From the NCBI RefSeq assembly GCF_039535785.1, contig NZ_BAAAXV010000009.1, positions 2,790,001 through 2,854,000 on the forward strand: 64,000 nucleotides of DNA. Direction: 5' to 3'. The position numbers and the translations under genes were made by a program. The notes beneath the pieces are model-generated. The model made no database searches. It saw only the letters and a list, made by a program, of their open reading frames with translations, and was not told where the DNA came from. Source of the DNA: Nonomuraea helvata (GTDB lineage Bacteria > Actinomycetota > Actinomycetes > Streptosporangiales > Streptosporangiaceae). Positions 18,109 to 26,345 of this stretch are shown here, in pieces. Each line of letters starts with the position of its first letter. Within the stretch, counting starts at the first letter, position 1.

Positions 18109-19356
18109 ATGCTCAGCCGACGACGGCTCCTCCAGGCGAGCGCCGGCGCCGTACCAGCGATCGCGCTCGGGACGCGTCCCGCGTGGGCCGCCGCGGCCGA
18201 GCCGCTGACCACCGGTGTCGTGCCGAGCTCGATGGCCGGGTTCGACCAGGCGATGAAGACGTTCATCACCGAGCGGGACATCTCCTGCGCCCAGCTCGCG
18301 GTCGCCAAGAACGGCAAGATCCTGCTCGCGCGCGGCTACGGGGTTTACACCAAGCCGGGCGCCCTCGTGCGGGTGCAGCCGACGTCCCTGTTCCGGATCG
18401 CAAGCCTCAGCAAGAGCCTCACCGCCGCCGCGATCGTCCGGCTGGTCCAGGACGGCAAGCTGACGCTGGGCGCAAAGGTGGCCTCGCTGCTGGGGCTGTC
18501 CACCACGGCCGACCCCCGGCTGGCGAACGTCACCCTGTGGCGGCTGCTCCAGCACCTCGGCGGCTGGGACAGTGCCGTGTCGAAGGACCCGCTCTTCAAC
18601 GACTACACGATCTCCACGTCGCTGGGCGTGCCGCTGCCGATCGACCACGACGACATGATCAAGTACGTCACCGCGAGGAAGCTCGACTACGACCCCGGCA
18701 CGAAGTACGCCTACAGCAACTACGGCTACATGCTGGCCGGCCGGATCATCGAGAAGGTCTCGGGCATGAGCTACGAGTCGTACGTGCGGCAGAAGCTCCT
18801 CGCCCCCGTCGGGATCACGCGGCCGCGGCTGGGCCGCAGCCTCCGCGCCGAGGCCTTCTCCACCGAGGTGACCTACACGTCGAAGCTCACCGGCAAGAGC
18901 GTCGTGGACCAGTCGGGCGCCGTCGTGCCGCTCCCCTACGGCGGTTTCAACCTGCCGAACATGGACGCCAACGGCGGCTGGGTCGCCTCGGCCGTCGACA
19001 TGGTCAAGTGGGGCTTCGTCTTCAACGCCGCCGGGCCCGTGCTCAACTCCACGTCGCTCTCCCGGATCTTCGCCAAGCCCGAGACCGGCGTGACCGGCAA
19101 CGGCTCCTGGTACGGCCTCGGCTGGAACGTGCGCACGAACAACGTCGGAGGCCTGAACACCTGGCACACCGGCAGCCTGCCTGGCACGTTCAGCTTCCTC
19201 GCGCGGGTGCAGAACGGCGTCAGCTACTGCGCGATCTTCAACCGCAGGGAGGAAACGGGGTCGCCCGACTTCGACTCGATCGACCCCATCCTCGGCGAGG
19301 CGATCGGCACCGTGAAGACGTGGCCCACCACGGACCTCACCTCGAAGTACTTCTGA
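18109..19356 (+). CDS. Serine hydrolase, class C beta-lactamase/DD-peptidase fold
   Basis: About 415 residues with a Tat-type signal (LSRRRLLQASAGA... ending RPAWA), so exported folded. Catalytic motifs of the penicillin-binding fold: SxxK in ASLSKSLTA, YxN in YAYSNYGY, and HTG in WHTGSLPGT. These enzymes include peptidases, esterases and true beta-lactamases; the specific activity cannot be told. ATG 18109 fits the twin-Arg signal and follows GGGGG 18094-18098; the longer in-frame starts at 18055 and 18079 would push the signal inward. A hairpin follows at 19364-19401. Confidence 0.88.
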   Translation: MLSRRRLLQASAGAVPAIALGTRPAWAAAAEPLTTGVVPSSMAGFDQAMKTFITERDISCAQLAVAKNGKILLARGYGVYTKPGALVRVQPTSLFRIASLSKSLTAAAIVRLVQDGKLTLGAKVASLLGLSTTADPRLANVTLWRLLQHLGGWDSAVSKDPLFNDYTISTSLGVPLPIDHDDMIKYVTARKLDYDPGTKYAYSNYGYMLAGRIIEKVSGMSYESYVRQKLLAPVGITRPRLGRSLRAEAFSTEVTYTSKLTGKSVVDQSGAVVPLPYGGFNLPNMDANGGWVASAVDMVKWGFVFNAAGPVLNSTSLSRIFAKPETGVTGNGSWYGLGWNVRTNNVGGLNTWHTGSLPGTFSFLARVQNGVSYCAIFNRREETGSPDFDSIDPILGEAIGTVKTWPTTDLTSKYF

Positions 19357-19363
19357 CCGGCAC

Positions 19364-19401
19364 GATCACCGGGCGTCCGTGCGCGCGGGCACCCGGTGAT
19401 C
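19364..19401 (+). terminator. Hairpin after serine hydrolase
   Basis: GATCACCGGG (19364-19373) and CCCGGTGATC (19392-19401) form a perfect 10-bp stem starting 7 bases after the stop codon; the 18-nt loop is itself GC-rich. Confidence 0.65.
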
Positions 19402-19470
19402 GGACTGGTGACCGTCGATCACGACTCATGTACCGTCGCGGGAAAGGCAAGACCTACCGAGGAGCGGTAG

Positions 19471-20793
19471 ATGGTAGAGGAGCAGCGACTCGACGCGACA
19501 GGACAACCATCACAGACGAGAAGGCAGCTGGTCCGGGCGGTGATCGCCTCCGCCGTGGGGACCTCGATCGAATGGTACGACTTCTTCCTGTACGGCTTCG
19601 CCGCCAGCACGATCTTCGCGAACCTGTTCTTCCCGAAGAGTGACCCCACGACGGGTCTGCTGCTGTCACTCGGCACCTACTTCGGCGGGTTCGCCGCCCG
19701 CCCGATCGGGGCGGCGATCTTCGGGCACTACGGCGATCGGATCGGGCGCAAGGCCACCCTCATCATCACCCTCCTGAGCATGGGCGTCGCCACCGCGCTC
19801 GTCGGCGTGGTCCCGACGTACGAGCAGATCGGCGTCTGGGGCGGCATCCTGCTGACCGCGCTCCGGCTGCTCCAGGGCATCAGCGTCGGAGGCGAGTGGG
19901 GCGGCTCCGTGCTGCTGGCCACCGAGTGGGGCAGGTCGCGCGGCGGGCGGCGCGGCTTCCTGGGCAGCTGGCCGCAGTTCGGGGTGCCGGTCGGGCTCGT
20001 GCTCGGCTACCTGGCGCTCGAGGTGTTCCAGCCGCTCGACCCCTACTGGGGATGGCGCATCCCGTTCCTGCTCAGCATCGTGATGGCCGGCGTCGGCCTC
20101 TACATCAGGCTCGGCATCCTGGAGACGCCGGTCTTCGCCAAGGTCCTGAAGGAGAACCGGGTCGAGCGGGTCCCCGTGCGCGAGGTCATCGTCAGGAACT
20201 GGCGGGAGATCGTGCTGAGCGCGCTGCTCAGGACCGGGCAGCAGGCGCCGTTCTACATCTTCACCGTCTTCATCCTGACGTACGCCACCAAGACCCTGGG
20301 GTTCGAAGCGGGGGAGATCTACCCGTACGTCATCGCCGCCGGGATCGTGTCCCTGTTCACCGTGCCCTTCTGGGGATACATCTCCGACCTCGTGGGGCGC
20401 CGGAGGCTCTACATCGTCGGCGCCGCGGCCATGGTGGCCTGGTCGTTCATCTACTGGCCGCTGCTCGACACCCGCGTGCCCTCGCTGGTCTTCCTGGCCA
20501 TCGTGCTGGCCGCGCCCATCCACGACATCCAGTACGGCCCGCAGGCCACGTTCATCGCTGAGAGCTTCACCGGGCGGCTGCGCTACAGCGGGGCCTCGCT
20601 CGGATACCAGCTGGCCTCGGTGACGGCGGGCGGGCCCGCGCCGTTGATCGCGGTGTGGTTGTACGCCACCTACAAGAGCTCGTTCGCCGTCGCCGTATAT
20701 ATGGCGATATGTGCGCTGATCAGCGTGGTTGCGGCGGCCATGCTGAAGGACCGGTCGCAGCAGGACTACGCGGTCGAGTACGACGACGTGTGA
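19471..20793 (+). CDS. MFS transporter, metabolite:H+ symporter (MHS) family
   Basis: 440 residues with MHS signatures: ASAVGTSIEWYDFFLYG at helix 1, loop motif GHYGDRIGRKATL, and LRLLQGISVGGEWGG in helix 4. The family imports organic acids, shikimate, citrate, osmolytes or amino-acid derivatives. AGGAG (19460-19464) precedes ATG 19471. Monocistronic; convergent with the response regulator, sharing the hairpin at 20790-20807. Substrate unresolved. Confidence 0.9.
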   Translation: MVEEQRLDATGQPSQTRRQLVRAVIASAVGTSIEWYDFFLYGFAASTIFANLFFPKSDPTTGLLLSLGTYFGGFAARPIGAAIFGHYGDRIGRKATLIITLLSMGVATALVGVVPTYEQIGVWGGILLTALRLLQGISVGGEWGGSVLLATEWGRSRGGRRGFLGSWPQFGVPVGLVLGYLALEVFQPLDPYWGWRIPFLLSIVMAGVGLYIRLGILETPVFAKVLKENRVERVPVREVIVRNWREIVLSALLRTGQQAPFYIFTVFILTYATKTLGFEAGEIYPYVIAAGIVSLFTVPFWGYISDLVGRRRLYIVGAAAMVAWSFIYWPLLDTRVPSLVFLAIVLAAPIHDIQYGPQATFIAESFTGRLRYSGASLGYQLASVTAGGPAPLIAVWLYATYKSSFAVAVYMAICALISVVAAAMLKDRSQQDYAVEYDDV

Positions 20794-20807
20794 CGCCCCC
20801 GCGTCAC
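20790..20807. terminator. Shared hairpin of convergent genes
   Basis: GTGACGC (20790-20796) and GCGTCAC (20801-20807) pair around CCCC. It overlaps the stop codons of both the MHS transporter and the response regulator. Confidence 0.55.
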
Positions 20808-21460
20808 GTGTTATCGCCGTCCTGCAGGTAGTGCAGGACGGCGAGGACCCGGCGGTGGTCGCTGTCCGAGGGCGACAGGCCCAGCTTGGTGAAGATCTGC
20901 GTCACGTGCTTCTCCACCGAGCCGTACGAGAGGAACAGCGCGTCGGCGATGGCGCTGTTGGAGCGGCCCTCCGCCATCATGGCCAGCACCTCGCGCTCTC
21001 TGGGGGTGAGCATGGAGAGGGCCTCCACGCGCCGGCTGGCGCCCATGATCTGGGTGACGACCTCAGGGTCCAGCACGGTCTCCCCGTCGGCGATCCGGGC
21101 GAGGGCGGAGAGGAAGTCCTTGACGTCGGCGACGCGCTCCTTCAGCAGGTAACCGACCCCGCGGGCCCCCTCGGCGAGCAACTGGGCCGCGTACCGGGTC
21201 TCGATGTACTGGGAGAAGACCAGCACGCCCAGGTCCGGGTGGTCGCGGCGGATCCGGATCGCGGCACGCAGACCCTCGTCGGTGTGGGCCGGCGGCATGC
21301 GTACGTCGACCACCGCCACGTCGGGGCGGTGCTCGGCCACGGCCGCCCGCAGCGCGTCGCCGTCTCCCACGGCGGCGACGACCTGGTGGCCCCGGGAGGT
21401 GAGCAGCAGGCAGAGGCCGTCTCTGAGGACCACGGCGTCCTCGGCGATGACGATGCGCAT
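20804..21460 (-). CDS. NarL/LuxR-family response regulator
   Basis: 218 residues: receiver domain with acidic pocket IAED and phospho-acceptor D52 in VVDVRMPP, followed by a C-terminal LuxR HTH (LTPREREVLAMMAEG, SNSAIADALFLSYGSVEKHV). Lies 27 bases downstream of its histidine kinase on the same strand. Target genes unknown; the divergent secreted hydrolase at 22839 is a candidate by position. Confidence 0.93.
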   Translation of the reverse strand: MRIVIAEDAVVLRDGLCLLLTSRGHQVVAAVGDGDALRAAVAEHRPDVAVVDVRMPPAHTDEGLRAAIRIRRDHPDLGVLVFSQYIETRYAAQLLAEGARGVGYLLKERVADVKDFLSALARIADGETVLDPEVVTQIMGASRRVEALSMLTPREREVLAMMAEGRSNSAIADALFLSYGSVEKHVTQIFTKLGLSPSDSDHRRVLAVLHYLQDGDNT

Positions 21461-21487
21461 GCGGGTTCCGTTCGGAGGTGCGGGGAG

Positions 21488-22687
21488 TCAGACGTGCAGG
21501 GGAAGGTCGATGCTGATCATCGTAGGTCCACCGGCCGGGCTGCGGAGGTCGAGGTGGCCGTCCACCATGTGCACGCGGTCGGCGAGGCCGCGCAGCCCGG
21601 TCCCGGTTTCATGGTCCATCGCCGCGCCGCCGTGGCCGTCGTCGAACACGAGCAGCCTAAGCCGGCCATTCCGCGACCGTACCTCGACCGAGGCGCGCCG
21701 GGCGCCGCTGTGCTTGGCCACGTTGGCGAGGAGCTCCGCCGTGCAGTAGAAGGCGATGCTCTCCACCGCGGGGGACGGCCGCTCGGGCAGGTCGGTGTCG
21801 AGCTCGACGGGGAGCGGGCTGCGTGCGGCGAGCGTGGCCACGGCGATCTCGAGCCCCTTGTCCAGCGCGGGCGGGTGGATGCCGTGGATCAGGTCGCGCA
21901 GCTCGGTCAGGGTCTCCTTGGCCGTGCGGTGCGCGCTGTCGACCAGGGAGCGGGCGCGTTCCAGCCGGTCGGGCTCGTGAGCCTCGGCCAGCTCCTCCTG
22001 CGCCATGCCCAGGCTCATCGCCAGCGTGACCAGCCGGGCCGCCGTCCCGTCATGCAGGTCGCGTTCGATCCGGCGCAGCGCGGCCGCGGCGTCGTCCACG
22101 GCCAGCGCCCGCGTGCGCTCCAGCGCCTGGATCCGCGCGGTGCCAGGGGCCGGTCCGAGGAGCGTCCGTACGAGCTTCAGCTCGGGGACGAGGGCGAGAC
22201 GTACGCCCCACGGTGCCAGCACCAGCAGCACCGGCCCGGCCACCACGGCCGGCCACCATGGCGGGGAAACGAGCAGGAACAGGCCGCCGCCCCACAGCCC
22301 GGCGGCGACGGCGAAGGCGAGGACCGCCGCCGGCAGCCTGACGAGGCTGTGGATGATCGCCCGCCATCCCGCGACCTCGCCGAGCGCCGCCATCATCCGG
22401 TTGAGCAGGCCAGGCTCGGACCGGAACGGGGCCGGCGCGGGCACCCGCACCCCCGTCAGCGCCCGCGCCAGCCCCCGGTTCGCCGCGCCCAACCCCCTGG
22501 CCCCCCGCACGGAGAGGGCGAGGAGCGGGAGCCCGACGATGTTGGCCGCCATCAGGCCGCACAGCAGCACGACGAGGAGATAGACCAGACCGGCCCCCGC
22601 CATCAGCGGCATGGTCAGCGCGTACCCGAGCTCCCGCCACGCTCGTGCCTCCACCGGCGCGGTGACCGCCGCTCGCCACTTGTCCAC
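21488..22687 (-). CDS. Sensor histidine kinase, HisKA_3 family
   Basis: About 399 residues from GTG 22687. Two hydrophobic blocks, each with a pair of membrane segments, fill the first ~210 residues (around LMAGAGLVYLLVVLLCGLM), then dimerisation/phospho-acceptor motif IERDLHDGTAARLV with the His, and a HATPase domain with N-box ELLANVAKHSG and GTGLRGLADRV. The open frame extends to 23128, but that part overlaps the oppositely oriented hydrolase and lacks membrane or sensor features, so a start near 22687 is chosen. Pairs with the response regulator downstream. Confidence 0.88.
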   Translation of the reverse strand: MDKWRAAVTAPVEARAWRELGYALTMPLMAGAGLVYLLVVLLCGLMAANIVGLPLLALSVRGARGLGAANRGLARALTGVRVPAPAPFRSEPGLLNRMMAALGEVAGWRAIIHSLVRLPAAVLAFAVAAGLWGGGLFLLVSPPWWPAVVAGPVLLVLAPWGVRLALVPELKLVRTLLGPAPGTARIQALERTRALAVDDAAAALRRIERDLHDGTAARLVTLAMSLGMAQEELAEAHEPDRLERARSLVDSAHRTAKETLTELRDLIHGIHPPALDKGLEIAVATLAARSPLPVELDTDLPERPSPAVESIAFYCTAELLANVAKHSGARRASVEVRSRNGRLRLLVFDDGHGGAAMDHETGTGLRGLADRVHMVDGHLDLRSPAGGPTMISIDLPLHV

Positions 22688-22724
22688 CCGTCCAGCTTGG
22701 CGAAGACCCGCGCCGGGAGGCCAG

Positions 22725-22783
22725 CCGGACAGCCCCGGGGGACATCCCGAAGCCGATACGGCGGACGTCCCCGTGGTGTCCGG
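22725..22783. promoter_or_regulatory. Nested inverted repeats in divergent promoter region
   Basis: CCGGACA (22725-22731)/TGTCCGG (22777-22783) enclose GGGGAC (22738-22743)/GTCCCC (22767-22772). This lies between the histidine kinase start and the secreted hydrolase start; possible regulator site or cruciform. Confidence 0.3.
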
Positions 22784-22838
22784 CCGCTCCGCTCGGCGAG
22801 CGTGGTCATCAAGAGTTCCAGGAAACGGAGGATTCGAC

Positions 22839-24278
22839 ATGCCTGGCAAGACCAGAGCCTTGGTCGTCGGTATGGCATTGGCGGCGGCGCTGACGGGCAC
22901 ACCCGCGGCAGTCGCCCAGGGGCTGACGTGGCGCGCATGCCCGGGCGAGAACGTGCCCAGGGGCATGGAGTGCGCCACGATCGAGGTGCCCCTGGACTGG
23001 ACGAAGCCGGACGGGCCGAAGGTCGCACTGGACCTGGCCAGGCTGCCCGCCACCGAGCCCGCACACCGCATCGGCAGCGTGCTCGGCATCCCCGGGGGCC
23101 CCGGCGCGAAGGGCATCGACGAGCTCAAGCGGGCCGTGTCCGACCTCGCCGAACTGGGCCGCCGCTTCGACCTCGTCGCCTACAACCCGCGCAACACCGT
23201 GTGGCGGGACCACTTGCCCGCGTCCTGTAACCAGCCCGGGACGTCGCTGTACGAGCCCAAGAACCGGAAGCAGTACGAGGCCCTGTCGGCGGCGATGGCC
23301 AAGGCGTTCAGGACCTGCCAGAACGACGACAAGACCGGGCTCTTCGCCCACATGGACTCGCTCTCGGTGGCCAGGGACATGGAGGCCGTCCGCGCGGCGC
23401 TGGGCGAGGAGCGGCTGAGCTTCATGGCCAACTCTTACGGAGGGGTCCCCGCGGCCGCCTACGCCCGGCTCTTCCCGCAGCGCATCAGGGCCATGTACCT
23501 GGACGGAACGATCAACCAGACCACCGGCTGGCTCGGTCAGCAGCTCCTGTCGCTGCGGCAGATCGAGCGGCTGGTGTTCCCCACGTTCACCAACTGGTGC
23601 GCGACCACTCCTGCCTGCGCGCTGCACGGCGAGGACGCCGGAGCGGTCTGGCTCAAGCTCACCCGGGACGCCGATCGCAAGCCCATCCCGGTCACCTCGT
23701 CGCAGTTCGGCAAGGGCGAGCTGACCGGCTGGCACCTGCGGAGCTTCGGCTTCGTCAGGGACCCGGGACCGGGGAACTCCCGGTGGCTGGCCTTCGCCGA
23801 CGCCGTGGACAAGGCACGCCGGGGCGACGGCTCCGGTTTCGCCGACTTCGCCCTCGGCAACGCACGCGTCTGGGCCACGCCCGCGGCCCTCGCGATGAGC
23901 TGCGGGGACGATCGAGGGTTCGCGAGCTACGCCCGGTTCCAGGAAGCCCGCATCCGGGCGCGCGCGGTCTCGCCCAACTTCGGCGCAGCCAGTTTCGACG
24001 CGCTGGGCTGCGCCGGTTGGCCCCTGCCGGTGGCCAACCCGTCCCGCCCCTTGCCGGCCCGCGGGCTGCCGCCCTTCCTGGGTGTCGGCACCACGTGGGT
24101 CGATTACGGATGGACCGAGAGCTTCACGAAGCTGATCCCGGGCTCGGTCACCGTGGCCTACGACGGGCCCGGGCACGTCATGTACCTGTCCGGAAAGAAA
24201 TGCCCGATCAGGCACGCCACCACGTACCTGGTGGATCTGAAGCTGCCGCCGCCCGGCACGGTCTGTCCCGCTGAGTGA
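22839..24278 (+). CDS. Secreted alpha/beta hydrolase, TAP-like (tripeptidyl aminopeptidase type)
   Basis: 479 residues: signal peptide (ALVVGMALAAALTG, then TPAAVAQ), oxyanion motif GIPGGPG, nucleophile elbow MANSYGGVP with the Ser, and a C-terminal TAP-like segment ending GPGHVMYLSGKKCP with the probable catalytic His. Relatives (SlpD/SlpE, proline iminopeptidases) trim peptides from secreted proteins. Elbow has Asn where Gly is usual before Ser. GGAGGA (22827-22832) sets ATG 22839. Followed by the strong hairpin 24285-24311. Confidence 0.87.
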   Translation: MPGKTRALVVGMALAAALTGTPAAVAQGLTWRACPGENVPRGMECATIEVPLDWTKPDGPKVALDLARLPATEPAHRIGSVLGIPGGPGAKGIDELKRAVSDLAELGRRFDLVAYNPRNTVWRDHLPASCNQPGTSLYEPKNRKQYEALSAAMAKAFRTCQNDDKTGLFAHMDSLSVARDMEAVRAALGEERLSFMANSYGGVPAAAYARLFPQRIRAMYLDGTINQTTGWLGQQLLSLRQIERLVFPTFTNWCATTPACALHGEDAGAVWLKLTRDADRKPIPVTSSQFGKGELTGWHLRSFGFVRDPGPGNSRWLAFADAVDKARRGDGSGFADFALGNARVWATPAALAMSCGDDRGFASYARFQEARIRARAVSPNFGAASFDALGCAGWPLPVANPSRPLPARGLPPFLGVGTTWVDYGWTESFTKLIPGSVTVAYDGPGHVMYLSGKKCPIRHATTYLVDLKLPPPGTVCPAE

Positions 24279-24284
24279 CCCCTT

Positions 24285-24311
24285 GGAGGGCACCCGGCCC
24301 GGGTGCCCTCC
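24285..24311. terminator. Strong hairpin between convergent genes
   Basis: GGAGGGCACCCGG and CCGGGTGCCCTCC form a perfect 13-bp inverted repeat with almost no spacer, 7 bases after the secreted hydrolase stop. No T-tract. Confidence 0.75.
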
Positions 24312-24419
24312 TCGGCGTCAGCCGTAAGCGCGTACCTCCAGCAGCCCGACCGAGCCCTGGTTGTCACGTCTTCGAAGCGGCATAGAGTGTTCGGGCCGAC
24401 AACACGGGCGGTGAAAATT

Positions 24420-25331
24420 TCAGTTCCCGAACGCCGCGGCGGCCGCGTGGGCCTGGGCGAGCTCCTCCTGCTCGGCCGTCCACCCCTCGAACTCCCTGGC
24501 CAGCGTGGTCCCCGCGGTGGTGCGCGCGTCGGTGCTGATGGTGACGGGCAGCCCGGCGGCCAGGAGCCGGGTGGCCGGGTGTCCGTCCAGGCTGGGGACG
24601 GCGCCGGTCAGCACGTTGCTGATCGGGCACATCTCCAGCGCGATCCGGTCGTGCCGCAGCCGGTCGAGCAGCGCGACGTCGGCCGCGCACCGTACGCCGT
24701 GGCCGATCCGGCGGGCGCCGAGCACGTCGATCGCCTCCCACATGCTCTCCGGACCCGCCGCCTCGCCGGCGTGCACCGTGCACGGCAGATCCGCCGCGTG
24801 GGCCAGGTCGAAGGCGGCCCGGTGCGGCGCGCCGGGGTGCAGCCGCTCGTCGCCGGCCAGGTCGAGCCCGGCCACCTTGTCGCGGTGCCGCAGCGCCGTC
24901 TCGGCGATGGACAGGCTCTCCTCCGGCGTCTGGTGCCGCAGACAGCACAGCAGCAGCCCGGTACGCACTCCGGTCGCCGCCCGCCCTGCCGCCAGGCCCT
25001 CCGCGACGGCCTCGACCGCCTCGTCCTGAGACATGCCGTGCCGGCCGTGCAACTGGGGGGCGAAGCGCACCTCGCCGTAGACCACGCCGTCGGCCTGCCA
25101 GTCCTCGACCAGCTCGCGGGCGGCCCTGCTCAGCGCGTCGGGGGTCTGCAGCACCTGGAGAGGCACGTCGATGTACGTGAGGAACTTGGCCAGGCTGCCG
25201 CAGGCGGGCGCCGTGACCAGCCGCTCGACGGGGCCGTCCAGGGTGATGCCCTGGCTGCGGGCCAGGTCGGCGACCGTGCCGGGGCGTACCGATCCGTCGA
25301 GGTGGCAGTGGAGCTCGTAGCGCGGGGTCAT
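24420..25331 (-). CDS. Adenosine deaminase family protein
   Basis: 303 residues. Zinc/catalytic motifs of the ADA family: ELHCHLDGS (H8, H10), VHAGE (H187, E190), RIGHGV (H211) and STDAR (D268). The residue after the metal Asp is Ala; classical ADAs have Asp there to hold the purine ring. The reaction would be deamination of adenosine or a related nucleoside. ATG 25331 overlaps the stop of the nucleoside hydrolase gene (ATGA), so the two form a purine/nucleoside salvage operon under the LacI repressor at 26346. Confidence 0.88.
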   Translation of the reverse strand: MTPRYELHCHLDGSVRPGTVADLARSQGITLDGPVERLVTAPACGSLAKFLTYIDVPLQVLQTPDALSRAARELVEDWQADGVVYGEVRFAPQLHGRHGMSQDEAVEAVAEGLAAGRAATGVRTGLLLCCLRHQTPEESLSIAETALRHRDKVAGLDLAGDERLHPGAPHRAAFDLAHAADLPCTVHAGEAAGPESMWEAIDVLGARRIGHGVRCAADVALLDRLRHDRIALEMCPISNVLTGAVPSLDGHPATRLLAAGLPVTISTDARTTAGTTLAREFEGWTAEQEELAQAHAAAAAFGN

Positions 25332-26272
25332 CGATGTCCTTCCGGGGCACAGGTGTCGAACAGCAACTGCTTGAAGCCGTGCTCGTCGACCCGCCGGACC
25401 AGCGTCACGTTCGGGGCCGGAGCGGAGCGGCGACGATCGATGATCAGCTGGCCGCAGGTCTCGTCGCCGAGGGAGACGTCCACGTGCACCTGCTCCTGCT
25501 CGACGATCAGCTCGGGCCGGAGCGCCACGGCCATCGCGACGGGATCGGGTAGGTCGTATCCGTCCAGGCCGGTGACGTTCCGGGCCCACGCGGCGACCTT
25601 GCGGTTGACGCGGTGGGCGAAGGCGGCCATGGGGGTGTCGAGCTGCTCCAGCCAGAGCTGGTCGGCGGGCGTCATGACGGCGTCCTTGCGCGAGACGTCC
25701 CAGCCGATCCAGGTCACCTTGTCCGGCGTGGCCGACTCCAGCACCACCCGGGCGGCCTCGGGATCGGCCCACACGTTGAACTCGGCGGTGGCCGAGATGT
25801 TGCCGCGCATGTCGGCGGCGCCGGCCATGCAGTAGACGTGCCGGTACCGGTCGAGCAGGTTTCGGTCGCGGAGCAGGGCGACGGCGAGGTTGGTGAGCGG
25901 CCCGAGGGTGACCAGGGTCAGCTCGCCGGGGTGCCGGCGCGGGTGATGCACGAGGACGTCGACCGCGTGCTCGCTCTGGGGAGCGTGCTCGGGGGCCGGC
26001 AGGCCGATGTCGCCCATCCCGTCATGGCCGTGCACGTGCTGGGCGGTGGAGAGCAGGCGGGTCATCGGACGCTCGCAGCCGGGGTGGACGGGAATGTCGC
26101 CGCGCCCGGCCACCACTAAGGAGATGAGCGCGTTACGGGTCCCGGTCGCCAGGGGCACGTTGCCCGCCACCGTGGTCACGGCGCGGACGTCGCCCCGACC
26201 GCTGGCGGCGGCCAGCAGCAGCGCCACCGCGTCGTCGGAGCCCGTGTCGGTGTCGACGATCAAGGGCAGCAC
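25328..26272 (-). CDS. Nucleoside hydrolase (inosine-uridine type)
   Basis: 314 residues. The N-terminal calcium-binding signature DTDTGSDDAVAL marks the IUNH family, which cleaves ribonucleosides to base and ribose. GTG 26272 is preferred over TTG 26287 because GGAGGT (26285-26280) stands 7 bases before it and would lie inside the longer form. First gene of the two-gene operon, divergent from the LacI regulator, with operators 26290-26327 in its promoter. Confidence 0.9.
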   Translation of the reverse strand: MLPLIVDTDTGSDDAVALLLAAASGRGDVRAVTTVAGNVPLATGTRNALISLVVAGRGDIPVHPGCERPMTRLLSTAQHVHGHDGMGDIGLPAPEHAPQSEHAVDVLVHHPRRHPGELTLVTLGPLTNLAVALLRDRNLLDRYRHVYCMAGAADMRGNISATAEFNVWADPEAARVVLESATPDKVTWIGWDVSRKDAVMTPADQLWLEQLDTPMAAFAHRVNRKVAAWARNVTGLDGYDLPDPVAMAVALRPELIVEQEQVHVDVSLGDETCGQLIIDRRRSAPAPNVTLVRRVDEHGFKQLLFDTCAPEGHR

Positions 26273-26289
26273 GGCACACACCTCCAAGA

Positions 26290-26327
26290 ATCTAATCGTT
26301 TAGAAGGCTATATCTAAACGATTAGAT
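26290..26327. promoter_or_regulatory. Mirror-image pair of LacI-type operators
   Basis: ATCTAATCGTTTAGA (26290-26304) and TCTAAACGATTAGAT (26313-26327) are exact reverse complements separated by 8 bases. Each half is itself a near-palindrome centred on CG, as LacI-family sites are. Centres are 22 bp apart, about two helical turns. Sits between the nucleoside hydrolase and lacI-type gene. Confidence 0.75.
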
Positions 26328-26345
26328 GCGAGAATGTAAACCGCT

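Noticed and set aside
22688..23128. N-terminal extension of the histidine kinase
   Set aside because: Overlaps the divergent secreted hydrolase and has low-complexity residues with no membrane or sensor features.
20831..23230. 799-codon plus-strand open frame
   Set aside because: Runs antisense through the response regulator and histidine kinase, both clearly real.
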